A stretch of 64,000 bases of DNA from Lotus japonicus (lineage: Eukaryota > Streptophyta > Magnoliopsida > Fabales > Fabaceae): assembly GCF_012489685.1 (NCBI RefSeq), contig NC_080046.1, positions 45,905,176 through 45,969,175 on the forward strand, given 5' to 3'. Under the pieces are notes generated by a model. The model saw only the letters and a program-made list of their open reading frames with translations. It was not told where the DNA came from and searched no databases. Made by a program: the position numbers and the translations under genes. Positions 11,636 to 21,600 of the stretch are shown one piece after another. The number at the start of each line of letters is the position of its first letter. The first letter of the stretch is position 1.

Positions 11636-13000
11636 ATGGTAACCATTTCGGCTTCTCACACTGTCCCTCCGAATCAACCAACTCCACACTGTCATTTATG
11701 GCTGTCCGATATGGACCAAGTGTCGCGTCAACGCCACACACCCCTTGTCTACATCTACAAAGCAAAACACGACCAGTATTGCATAGAGAGGATGAAGGAC
11801 TCTCTTAGCAAGATTCTAGTTCACTACTATCCTGTTGCTGGCCGTTTTAGCTTCACTGAAAATGGTCGAATGGAAATCAATTGTAACGCCAAAGGGGTCA
11901 TCTTGCTTGAAGCCGAAACAGAAAAAACAATGGCTGATTTTGGAGACTTTTCACCCTCTGACTCCACCAAGGAACTTGTTCCAACAATTGATTACAACCA
12001 TCCTATTGAGGAGCTTCCACTGTTAGCAGTGCAGCTCACAAGATTCAATGGTGGTGAAGGGGGCCTTGCTGTTGGGGTTGCTTGGGTCCACACTTTGTCT
12101 GATGGGCTTGGTTGCACCCGTTTCTTCAATTCATGGGCGAAGATAGCACGAGGGGACACACTCGAGCCCCATGAAATGCCCTTTTTAGATCGAACATTAC
12201 TCAAATTCTCACACACCCCTTTGGCACCACGTTTTGAACACAAAGAGTTGAAACCTCTGCCACTTATTCTAGGAAGCTCTGATGATTGCAGTGCTAAAAA
12301 GAGTAAAAAAGTAACAACTGCATTGTTTAGACTCACGTCAGAACAAGTTGAGAAGCTGAAGAAGGAGGCGAATGGTGATATTCCAGAAGGGTCAAGACCT
12401 TATAGCAGATTTGAAGTTATTGGTGCGCATATATGGAGATGTGCATCCAAGGCTGGTGCGTTTGATCAAAATCAACCAAGTGTGATTCGATTCAATGCTG
12501 AAAATCGTGGTAGAATGGTTCCACCCCTACCTAGAAATTATTTTGGGAACGCTCTAACACAAACAGCAGCAACAGGTTATGTTGGGGAAATCACATCAAA
12601 GCCGTTGAGCCATGTTGCACAGAAGATAAGGGAAGCAGTTGAGGTGGTGAATGATGAGTACATAAGGTCACAGATTGATGTTATAAGGTGTCAGAAGCAT
12701 TTGGATGATGCAACGGCTTTGTTTTCTCCATTTAGTGGGAATCAAAATCCTAATCTTCTTTTCACAAGCTGGATGAGCATGCCGATGTATGAAGCTGATT
12801 TTGGAAAGGGAAAACCTGTATACTTTGGCCTAGCATATGTGTCCTCTCATGATAGGGCATACATTTTTCTTAGTCCAGATGGGGATGGCTCTGTAATTGT
12901 GTCGATGTTCTTCCAAATGTCAAACATGCAACTTTTCAAGGAATTCTTCTACGCTGATATATCCACCTTTGGTGGAACCACACTACCGTCTAGGCTATGA
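11636..13000 (+). CDS. BAHD hydroxycinnamoyltransferase (HCT/SHT-like)
   Basis: An intact 454-residue frame of the BAHD acyltransferase family. These are cytosolic enzymes that transfer an acyl group, typically p-coumaroyl or caffeoyl, from CoA to an alcohol or amine. I start at the ATG at 11636 (MVTISASHTV), six codons inside the longest frame, because MVTI plus a PxxPTP stretch is the usual N-terminus of the HCT/spermidine-hydroxycinnamoyltransferase branch. The catalytic HxxxD motif is HTLSD at residues 152-156. The structural DFGWG motif is present as DFGKG at 388-392, a W-to-K variant. Length and motif spacing are normal for the family, and there are no stops or shifts. An AATAAA signal follows at about 13083. 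A 5'UTR intron is possible. The branch resembles spermidine hydroxycinnamoyltransferase more than shikimate HCT, but the acceptor cannot be told from sequence by eye. It is the only intact host gene in the window. Confidence 0.93.
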   Translation: MVTISASHTVPPNQPTPHCHLWLSDMDQVSRQRHTPLVYIYKAKHDQYCIERMKDSLSKILVHYYPVAGRFSFTENGRMEINCNAKGVILLEAETEKTMADFGDFSPSDSTKELVPTIDYNHPIEELPLLAVQLTRFNGGEGGLAVGVAWVHTLSDGLGCTRFFNSWAKIARGDTLEPHEMPFLDRTLLKFSHTPLAPRFEHKELKPLPLILGSSDDCSAKKSKKVTTALFRLTSEQVEKLKKEANGDIPEGSRPYSRFEVIGAHIWRCASKAGAFDQNQPSVIRFNAENRGRMVPPLPRNYFGNALTQTAATGYVGEITSKPLSHVAQKIREAVEVVNDEYIRSQIDVIRCQKHLDDATALFSPFSGNQNPNLLFTSWMSMPMYEADFGKGKPVYFGLAYVSSHDRAYIFLSPDGDGSVIVSMFFQMSNMQLFKEFFYADISTFGGTTLPSRL

Positions 13001-14018
13001 AATTTCTCACACATCACAACAACTGTTGTCTTCAGTTTTTTGTGTGTTTGTTTTACGTGTGTTCTGTAATTTCCTGTGTGTTCAATAAATCTACTTAACC
13101 ATGTAGAAGAACTTAGAGATTCAAATTGTGTGATGTTCTGTAATTTACTGCCTATATATATTGTTCTACATGTGCTTTCATTTCATACATTCACACTCAC
13201 ATTCTTTCTCATTTTCCATTCTAGTTTATGTTTTGTTCGAGAAAAAATTTACATAATTTCCTACTCGAACTGAGTCCATTGCTATAGAAACTTGTTATCG
13301 GATCCATTAAATAAAGGTTGAGCTGTTGGAGTCTTAAAAATAAACAGGGACCGATTGAAAATGATTTCTTTTAATTAGATTTTTCTTTAAAATACAGAGA
13401 CAAAAACATATTTAAGTTAATAAGGGTCCGCCTACTATACACCAGTTTTTTATTGTGTTAAGTTACACAACCCAAAAATAGTTCTTAGTTTTAGCAAATC
13501 TATTCTACTCGCAAGAGTTCTGAGTCTCTCCTTGATGCTCTAGTCTAATTAGTCATCTATTGATGCCTCACATAGACAACACTCTCAAGTCAAAGGATAG
13601 ACACAATTCCTTGCCAACCTACACAATTGCTCAAGGCACTAAGCATGCAATTCCGACCAACAAACCCCGACTCTTCCTCTATTTCTAGTAGCAAGCATAG
13701 AAGGGGTAATCCCACAACAAATCTCTAATCTATAACAAACTTCCGTTATGATTATAACAGATCCCTAGTCTGCATTAGCTGAGCAATGATTTGAGGATGA
13801 CACGTATGAAAGAAGGTTGGGAGAGTGATTGTGGTAGTAGATTAATTCTGGGAGTGACACATCAGCAAAGTCTCTCATAGTGATTTTGTTTTATAAAGTA
13901 TATAGATGTTACCTTTTTTAAAAATTTTCATGAGAAGTGTTAACATATTTCATTCAAGCCATGTTTTATTTTTTTTCCCTCTTGTTGCTTTCAAAATATT
14001 ATATAAATTTGTTTTTAT
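13001..14018. other. 3' flank of BAHD gene, no further gene
   Basis: 3'UTR with AATAAA at about 13083, followed by AT-rich intergenic DNA. The frames at 13076-13273 are short and show no family signature. No terminal repeat or TSD could be recognised. Confidence 0.6.
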
Positions 14019-14288
14019 TTTTTAAGCTAAACAAATCAGGAAGGGATCTTGTCAGCTTAAATAACATGTCTCGTGTCTTGTACTTTTACTTAAAAATTGT
14101 TAGGGAGAAAACCTAATTACCGGCAATGTTTGTATTTAATTGAGTTTTTTTTTTGGTACAGATATTTATTTGAGTTGAATATGCAATTTGATTCGTATCC
14201 ATTAAACATTTTCATATATCTTGGCCAACGAAAATGATGGATTCAATTTGACACGGTCGATCAAATCTTGATCTCCATCAATTGCAAC
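14019..14288 (+). repeat. Segment paralogous to 63118-63325
   Basis: The phrase AATCAGGAAGGGATCTTGTC, then CAGCT(T)AAATAACATGTCT, TGTTTGTATTTAATTGAG, TTGAATATG and finally ATCTCCATCAATxGCAAC occur in the same order and orientation here and at 63130-63325. The left copy has extra internal sequence and stops exactly at the Tat1 LTR (14289). The right copy continues uninterrupted. This is either an old local duplication or a shared dispersed repeat. Confidence 0.75.
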
Positions 14289-14910
14289 TGATCAGGAGGA
14301 TCACGAGAGCGGGGCTGCCAGGCGGAGGGTTGGAACTGATTGCGCTGGAAGGGCAGAACAGACCCGGGAGGGGCTCCTGCAAGGGACTCCAATGCCAAAG
14401 TAAGTAAGGGGATCGAGTAAAGGGTGGAAAAGTGAAGAAGATAATGTACCTTAGCATGAGTGAGTTGCCCCCTTTATATACACGTTGGAGTATTAGGGTT
14501 GGAGCCATGCTACGTCATGCATGGCCCGTACTGGTGGGTTAAGGGCTGTTGGATCCTCCTGCTCTCCCTGCGGTTTGCAGTGATCCAATGGCCTAGGTTA
14601 CTTAGGGACCCACCATCCAACCACCCTAGTTTTGTAGGGTGGTTGGCCTAGGTCAACCTCTAGGTGGTGGGGCCCATATCCCCGGGCCAGGGGAGAGTGC
14701 TGTCCTGCTCGAGGTCGGGTCCACTCGGGTGACACCCTTCCCTGGTCGTCCCACTCGGGTGGCACCCTTCCCTGGTCGGGTCTACTCGGGTGACACCCTT
14801 CCCTGGTCGTCCCTCTCGGGTGGCACCCTTCCCTGGTCGGGTCCACTCGGGTGACACCCTTCCCTGGTCGTCCCACTCGGGTGACACCCATCCCTGGTCG
14901 TCCCAGAACA
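14289..14910 (-). repeat. 3' LTR of Tat1
   Basis: On the minus strand it starts TGTTCTGGGACG at 14910 and ends CTGATCA at 14289. It is immediately preceded by a purine-rich tract containing GGGGGG (complement of 14911-14925), the polypurine tract used for plus-strand priming. A TATA box (TATATAAA on the minus strand, 14473-14480) marks the promoter. The U3 part carries a 30-bp minisatellite. A second, very similar GGGGGG-CAACTGTTCCGG junction lies at about 15008-15025. Confidence 0.75.
14708..14903. repeat. 30-bp minisatellite in Tat1 LTR
   Basis: Six to seven copies of a 30-31 bp unit containing CTCGGGTGRCACCC and TTCCCTGGTCG. Two unit types (with GGGTC and with TCCC) alternate, giving a dimer period of about 61 bp. 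Overlapping open frames on both strands are products of the repeat. Confidence 0.9.
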
Positions 14911-15413
14911 GTAGCCCCCCAGCTCTAGTCCACTGAAGTAGTGGGCTAGAAGCTTCAGGTCAGGTTCTCGTGAATTTCCCTACGTCCTTGAGGCCGGTAC
15001 CTGCCAACCCTCACCGGAACAGTTGCCCCCCAGCTCTGCCTCTCTGCATGAGTGAGGCGTGAGCTTCAGAATTTGTACGGACGGTCGTCGCCCCCATGGT
15101 CTTGGGACGGTTCTGCTGGACGATCGGAACCTCCCCATGACCTTGGGACGGTGTAGGGGGACGATCGGCACCCCCCAATGGCCTTAGGACGGCGAGGTGG
15201 TCCCGAATTCCAAACGTTACGCAACAGTAACATGAAGCGACGTTTTGGCAGTGCCATTAATGCGTCTGACAAGAAGTGGCACGCGTTACGTCGTTTCGTT
15301 CCCCTTGCTGACGTGGCGGAAGCTGATTGGTTGGTAGCTTTCCCGCTTCCCCTAGCGTCATCATTACAGACGTAGGGTTTGGTGAAGCGTTGCTTCCCAT
15401 TCCTAACTTCCCT

Positions 15414-15421
15414 TATAAAAA
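15414..15421 (+). promoter_or_regulatory. TATA box of the Tat1 antisense gene
   Basis: TATAAAAA in a C/T-rich context (CTTCCCTTATAAAAAGGGG), 430 bp upstream of the start codon at 15845 and oriented on the + strand, opposite to Tat1 pol. A probable 5'UTR intron follows: donor G/GTAAGT at 15578, acceptor TTGTGCAG at 15836. This suggests that the antisense gene has its own promoter inside the element. Confidence 0.6.
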
Positions 15422-15844
15422 GGGGCAGAAGGGGCTTCATTTGCGTTTTTCCCATCCTTCTGCACCTCAAGCTCTCGTTTTTCCATCCTTTGAAGCTCTC
15501 TATTCCGACATCGCGAGGCGCAGCTTTCCGGGCGTTCGTCCTTGATTTCCTGGTGATCGTCCTCTTCCCGTCACTTGGTAAGTTCTTCCCGACTTCTGCA
15601 TTTTATTTCCTTCTTCTTCTCCTAGTCCCGTCCTCTAGGGATTCTTAGGGTGCGTCTTTTCGGGTGGGAGGGAGCTGACTCTCCCCCCCCGTGCGGCGGA
15701 GGGGCGGTCCGCGGGCCGGTCCTCCGGCGCTGGGTTTGCTCTCCCTGCCGGGGACAAAGGAGGATCCTAGTGGTGTTCCCCTTTGAGTCGTGGTCAATAA
15801 CTTTGAGATATTGAAACGACGTTTTCCCTTGTGCAGGTTTAAGC

Positions 15845-17939
15845 ATGACCGGAGCCGAAAAGAAAAAGGGCAAAGCGGTCGGGGGAGGCCCTAAGCCGAA
15901 GATGAGCAAAGATGCTCCGAAACGGAAAAAGATCGACCGAGAAAAATGGCCTCATTTGACGGGTGACCGGGCGCATTTGGACGTTTGGTGCCGGGAGATT
16001 CTGGGAATCGAATCCTGCTATGCTAATGAGGACGAGGGGCACTTCCGGCGACAGTATTATCTGTCCGAGAAGCAGATCGGTCCCGGGCATGATGTTTTTG
16101 CGCCCAGCAAGAAGGAGAGGCTCCCGCAGGTCCCCCCGTTCGGCATCTACATGCACATTTATACCATGAAGAAGGTGAAGGTACGGATGCCGCTAACCGA
16201 TTTTTAGGTCTCGGTGCTGCGGCATATGATGGTGGCGCCCTCCCAACTCCATCCGGGGGGCTGGGGTTTCGTGCGCGGTTATGAGACCGCCTGCGCGCTT
16301 TTTGGGCAGGTGTCGTCCCTGCCCCTCTTTTTCCATCTTTTCACGGTCGCCCATACCCAAGGTCACGGTGGTCATGGGATGGTGACTCTGAGGACGGTGT
16401 TCCCGATCTTCAAAGCCTTTGCCGATTCCTATAAAGACTTCAAGGACCAATTCTACCAGGTGGCCCCGACCTCGCCACCCCCTTTCTGGTGGTTCGACCA
16501 GGGACCAACGGGCGGAATGCGGCCGCGGTTCCCACTGGCCTGGAACGCGGCCCATTATCGAGAAAAGATGACCTCATTCAATTTTTCGGACGAGGGTGCC
16601 CTATCGGAGGCCGACTTGGAATTCAAGCGGTTGTTGTTGGGCGCCGTCCGTTATGTCATGGAGGGGGACAAGAAGGTCCCGGTTCGTCCCCTTCGATGCT
16701 ATGACCTGTGTTCCTACAGCGTTCGAAGAAACGCTAAGTTGCTGCGTAAGTTATTTACTTGTGATACCTTTTCTCGTTTCTTTTTCCTACCTCGAGGGCT
16801 AATGTTGTTTTTTTTTTATCTCTGGGCAGGTGGCATGGAAGACATTGACAGGACCTTGCTGGACGCGCTGCGAGTGGAAGACGGGCAGTCCACGGATGAG
16901 GAGGCGGACCAAGAGACCGACGTTGCCCAGGGGGAAGAGGGGCACGCTGAAAATCAGCCCCAGCCCGACCCGGAGGGTGGGGGAGGGGCCGAAGTCGGGG
17001 GGACCTCTGGGTCGGCGACGAAGATTTCTCTGGCGGCCGATCACAGGTCTGGTCCCGTCCAGGAGGAGGGGCGGTCGGTTGCCGAGGAGGAGGTTACTCG
17101 GGGCCCGGCCGCAAAGAAGCGCAAGATGGAAAGCCATCAAGACCGTGTTGGTGGCGAAGTGCAGGGCTCCGAGCCGGAGCGGGCAGAGCCCGTCACCGTG
17201 ATAACCCCCCCCCCCCACAAGGCTTTCGATATGGGGTCCTAGGGCCGGCAATTGTCGGGAGCACTTGGAGCAGATCGATGATCTGGTGCTGACGGAGGAC
17301 GATCAAAAATACTTGGGTGACCGGGAGCCTGCTGGGCTCCTTAATTATGTCCTCCGGGCCTCGCTCAAGACTACTTCCGCTGTCAGGTATCTCCAGCTGT
17401 CGACCCTTCCTGAACTTGAGGAGCTCAGGGAGAAAACTGAGAAGGACGAGCGGCTGATATCTACCATGAGCAAGGAGTTGGAAGAGGGGTGCTCCGCGAT
17501 CGAAGAGCTAAGCAAAGCGCTGGACAACATGAAGCTAGAGAATGAGCAGCTGAAGAAGAAAGTCTAGGACGACGATGCGGTTCGAGAAGATTTGGAGGTG
17601 CGGGTGAAGGCTGCGGAGGGGAAGGCTGAGACTGGAGCGGCTCGCTTCAAGGAGGCCGAGGCCGCTTGGTTGAAGGAGCGAGAACAGAGTTCAGCCGTGA
17701 AAAAAGAGCTTGAGAACCGGGTATCCTCTCTGGAGGCTGACAAGAAGAAGCTGGCGGCCACCGTGTCGAAGATTAACAAGGCCTCCTTTAACAACGCGGT
17801 GAGCCAGCTTGCGGTTGTCAACCCAGGTTTGGAGACGGCTCTGGTCGGGTATCGAAAGGTTGTCTCTGGGGGACGGATCGGGACTGTGGATTCCCAGGGG
17901 AAATTTATCCCGTCCTTCCCGGAGGAGCAGGCACCCTAA
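15845..17939 (+). pseudogene. Tat1 antisense ORF (putative gypsy-type/PMD-related protein)
   Basis: Encodes a basic N-terminus (KKKGKA, KRKKIDREKW), a central globular domain with RHMMVAPSQLHPGGWGF and RGYETACALF, an acidic/charged middle with a basic KKRKME patch, and a C-terminal coiled coil (17270-17880, rich in E/K/L heptads). The central domain matches the protein annotated in plants as putative gypsy-type transposon protein. Its function is unknown. The start at 15845 directly follows a splice acceptor. A coding intron of 84 nt lies at 16746-16829 (GTAAGT ... GGGCAG), in phase. Defects: in-frame TAG at 16205, a shift at a C run at about 17204-17214, and TAG at 17565. TATTAATGAATA near 18040 is a plausible poly(A) signal. 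The homologous gene of Tat2 is at 33221-35640. Confidence 0.75.
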
Positions 17940-18139
17940 GGGGGTCGTGATTTCATTTTGTTTTTAGTCTTTTTATTTTTTGCTTAAGTGTTTTGAGCCG
18001 TGCTGGGCTATTGTAACCGATTGTACTGAGAACTTCTAATATTAATGAATAGATTGTTCGGTTTGTTTTCTTTTCAACCAAAGTTATTCGACTCATCCCG
18101 GTAGGACTTTTTATTTTCTGCGTTCGTCGTGGACTTGTA

Positions 18140-18490
18140 GTTATGGTGCCCCGATGGGTCTTTCGATTTGCCGTGCCCGGTGGGTCTTTTTATTTGGTGC
18201 CCGGTGGGTCTTTTGCTTTTTTGCCCGGTGGGTCTTTTAAGTTAATGCCCAGTGGGTCTTTTTAATTCGTTGCCCGGTGGGTCTTTTAACTTAATGCCCG
18301 GTGGGTCTTTTCGTTTGTTGTGCCCGGTGGGTCTTTTATTTGGTGCCCGGTGGGTCTTTTGATTTCGTGCCCGGTGGGTCTTTTGCTTTTGTGCCCGGTG
18401 GGTCTTTTAAGTTAATGCCCAGTGGGTCTTTTAATTCGTTGCCCGGTGGGTCTTTTAACTTAATGCCCGGTGGGTCTTTTCGTTTGTTTC
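18140..18490. repeat. 22-25 bp minisatellite with 171-bp higher-order period
   Basis: About 15 units, each beginning TGCCCGGTGGGTCTTTT followed by a variable 5-9 nt tail. The order of tails repeats: the variant TGCCCAGTGGG occurs at 18245 and 18416, giving a 171-bp higher-order unit of about seven monomers. It sits between the pol stop (18659) and the end of the antisense gene (17939), that is, in the 3' untranslated region of Tat1. The open frames rich in PGGSF here are repeat artefacts. Confidence 0.92.
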
Positions 18491-18658
18491 GATCGGTTCT
18501 AAGAAAATAACTTAACAAAACGCTCCTTCTTGGTTCATTAAATAACGCAAGTATGCCTGTCGGTTACAAGAGGAGGATTGGAAATAGCTTCCTTGATTCT
18601 AGACTTAAGAAAATAAAAGGAAAACAGAAAACCGGTTCCAAATGTTTGATTGGCAGCG

Positions 18659-21600
18659 CTAGCTGTAGTAGCGGTTCAAGTTGGTGGCATTCCAAGTGCG
18701 GGCGATTGCTTCGCCCGAGAGCTTTTCCAACTTGTAGGCGCCGGTGCCGGTTGCTTCAGTTACTCTGTATGGGCCTTCCCAGTTGGCGGCCAACTTGCCT
18801 CGCTCGGTCCCTCGGGCTCCGATGCTGGCGTTGCGGAGGACTAAGTCCCCTGGTAGGAACGCGCGGTGGACGACCTTCTTGCTGTAGCGGATGGCTGCAT
18901 GCTGCTTCGCGATCAACTCCCTGCAGTTGGCGACGGCTCTCCTTTCGGCGAGCAGGTCCAGGTCTTCATTGATGAGTTGGTCGTTCTGTCCTGGGTCGTG
19001 GCCCATGGTACGAGCGCTCGGCTCTCCAATCTCTGCTGGGATAACCGCCTCTGTGCCGAAAGTTAGGCGAAAAGGGCTCTCCCCAGTCGTAGAGTGCGGA
19101 GTTGTGCGATATGCCCATAGGACATGATCGAGTTGCTCTGCCCAGTTGCCCTTAGCGTCGTCCAGTCTTTTCTTGAGTCCTCTAAGGATTACTCGGTTTT
19201 CCGCTTCAGCTTGTCCGTTCGTCTGGGGGTGTTCCACAGAGGTGAAGTGGTGCTTGATGTGAAGCCCGTCCACGAGCTCCTTGAACCCTTGGGAGGCAAA
19301 CTGTGTGCCATTGTCGGTAATCAGGACTCCAGGTACCCCGAATCGGCTGATGATGTTCTTGTAAAAGAAACGCTATATGCGGGCCGAAGCGATAGTTGCA
19401 AGGGGTTCTGCTTCAATCCACTTGGTGAAGTAGTCTACCGCGACGACCAGGTGTTTCAGCTGTCCTGGCACGGTTGTAAAGGGTCCCAAGAGGTCCATTC
19501 CCCATTGGTGGAAAGGCCAAGGGGAGACCATAGTCGAGAGTCGTTCCGGCGGGGCTAAGCGGTGGTCGGCATGTTTCTGGCATGGGTCACATCGCTTAAC
19601 GTGGTCAGCAGCGTCTTTCTCCAGGGTGGGCCAGTAGTAGCCGGCCCGGAGGACCTTTCTTGCCAGAGAACGCCCGCCGGGGTGGTGGCCACAGCTGCCC
19701 TCATGGATTTCGGCGAGCACATACTCTGCACGTTCCTTTGATAAGCACTTAAGGAGAGGAGTGGAAAATCCTCTCTTAAAGAGGTCTTCGTTCACCATGG
19801 TGTACCAGGAAACGCCTCTAGTCAGCTTTTTGGCTTCCGACTTGTCGGGTGGTAGCCAGCCCGTTGTGAGGTTCTTAACAATAGGGGTCCTCCAATCGTC
19901 GTCTGTGCCAATGCTCAAGGTATGGACTCCAGTAGGACAGTCGGGGCCTGCGACGTACGGGAGGGCCAGTGTGCCCTGAATGACTGTCCTGTTCAGCCCG
20001 GGCTTCTCGGTGCTAGCCAGCTTCGCTAGGGTGTCTACTCGGTCGTTTTCAGCTCTTGGGACGTGGCGGAACTCTACCTTACGGAAGGTGGCGGCCAGCC
20101 GCTTCAGGTGGGAGAGGTATTGCTCCAGAATTGGGTCCTTAGCCTGCGCTTCTCCGTTAGCCTGTGAGACCACTTGTAAGGAGTCGCAGCAGACAAGTAT
20201 GTCCTGCGCCCCCAGATCCCTCGTTGTCACCAGACCGGCGATGCAAGCTTCATACTCAGCTTGGTTGTTAGTGGCCGGGAAATTAAAGCGTAGCGACTGT
20301 TCTACGATCATCCCTGAGTTGCTTTGTAGGACGATCCCGGCGCCGCCCCCCTCTTTGTTGCTCGAGCCATCCACGTGGACGACCCAGGAGATTTCCGCCG
20401 GTGGGTCTTCTTCGCTCGTGAGTTCCACCAGGAAATCTGCTAGGACTTGCGCCTTGATCGCCCGTCTGGGCTCATATCGAATGTCATGCTCGGAAAGTTC
20501 GATCGACCAACCCACCATTCGACCGGCTAGATCCGGTTTATGGAGGACTTGCCTGATCGGTTGATCTGTGCGGACAACGATGCTATGAGACTGGAAGTAC
20601 CTTCTCAGTCGCCTGGCCGTGGTTAGGAGAGCGAGTGCCATTTTTTCGAGCATCTGATATCTTAGCTCAGCTCCTTTGAGCGAGCGGCTGACGAAGTAGA
20701 CCGGAAGTTAGGTCCCCGCCTCCTCTCGTACCAACACGGAGCTCACAGCCTTGTCTCGGACAGCTAAGTATAGGTATAGAGGTTCTCCTGGCTTTGGACT
20801 TGATAGGATCGGTGGGGAGGTGAGAACCTCTTTCAGCTGGGAGAAGGCCTGTTCGGCCTCTTCTGACCAAGTAAAGTTCGCTCCTTTCTTCAGCAGGACA
20901 TAGAGTGGTAAGGCTCTTAGGGCAGCCTTCGGGAGAAATCGTCCGATTGCTGCCATCCGTCCCGCCAATTGCTGGACTTCCTTGACCGTCCTAGGGCTTT
21001 TCATCTCTACAATAGCCTGGCACTTTTCGGGGTTTAGTTCAATCCCACGACTGGTGAGCATATATCCCAGAAACTTCCCGCTCTTGACTCCGAAGGTGCA
21101 TTTTTCGGGATTGAGGCGCATGTTGTACTTCTTCAGCTGTTCAAACACGACTGCCAGATCGGCTGCATGGTCGCCCCCCTTTGGTGTTTTCACGATGATG
21201 TCATCAATGTAGACTTCGACTGACTTCCCGATCAGAGCCCCGAAGATTCTGGTCATCATTCGTTGGTAGGTGTCCACTGCATTTTTCAGGCCGAATGGGA
21301 GCATAGTATAGCAATACGTCCCCCGATCGGTTATAGAAGTGGTCTTCTATTCATCGTCCCTGTGCATCGGGATCTGGTTGTACCTAGAATATGCGTCCAT
21401 GAGGGACAAGTATTCGTACCCTGAGGAGTTGTCTACCAAGGCATCGATGCTGGGGAGGGGGAAGGGATCTTTAGGGCAGGCCTTATTCAGATCCGTGTAA
21501 TCCACGCACATCCTCCATTTCCCATTGGATTTTTTAACAAGGACCACGTTCGAAAGCCAAGTGGTGTACTTAACTTCGCGAATGATCCCGGCTTTCAGAA

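Noticed and set aside
14598..14891. Overlapping ORFs with repeated PTREGCHP residues
   Set aside because: Frames through the 30-bp LTR minisatellite on both strands.
18140..18490. CRISPR-like regularly spaced repeats
   Set aside because: Repeat 17 bp with 5-9 nt tails that themselves recur in a higher-order pattern. Plant retrotransposon context. It is a minisatellite.
18553..20564. Plus-strand ORFs opposite Tat1 integrase and RNase H
   Set aside because: Antisense shadows of GC-rich pol with no domains.
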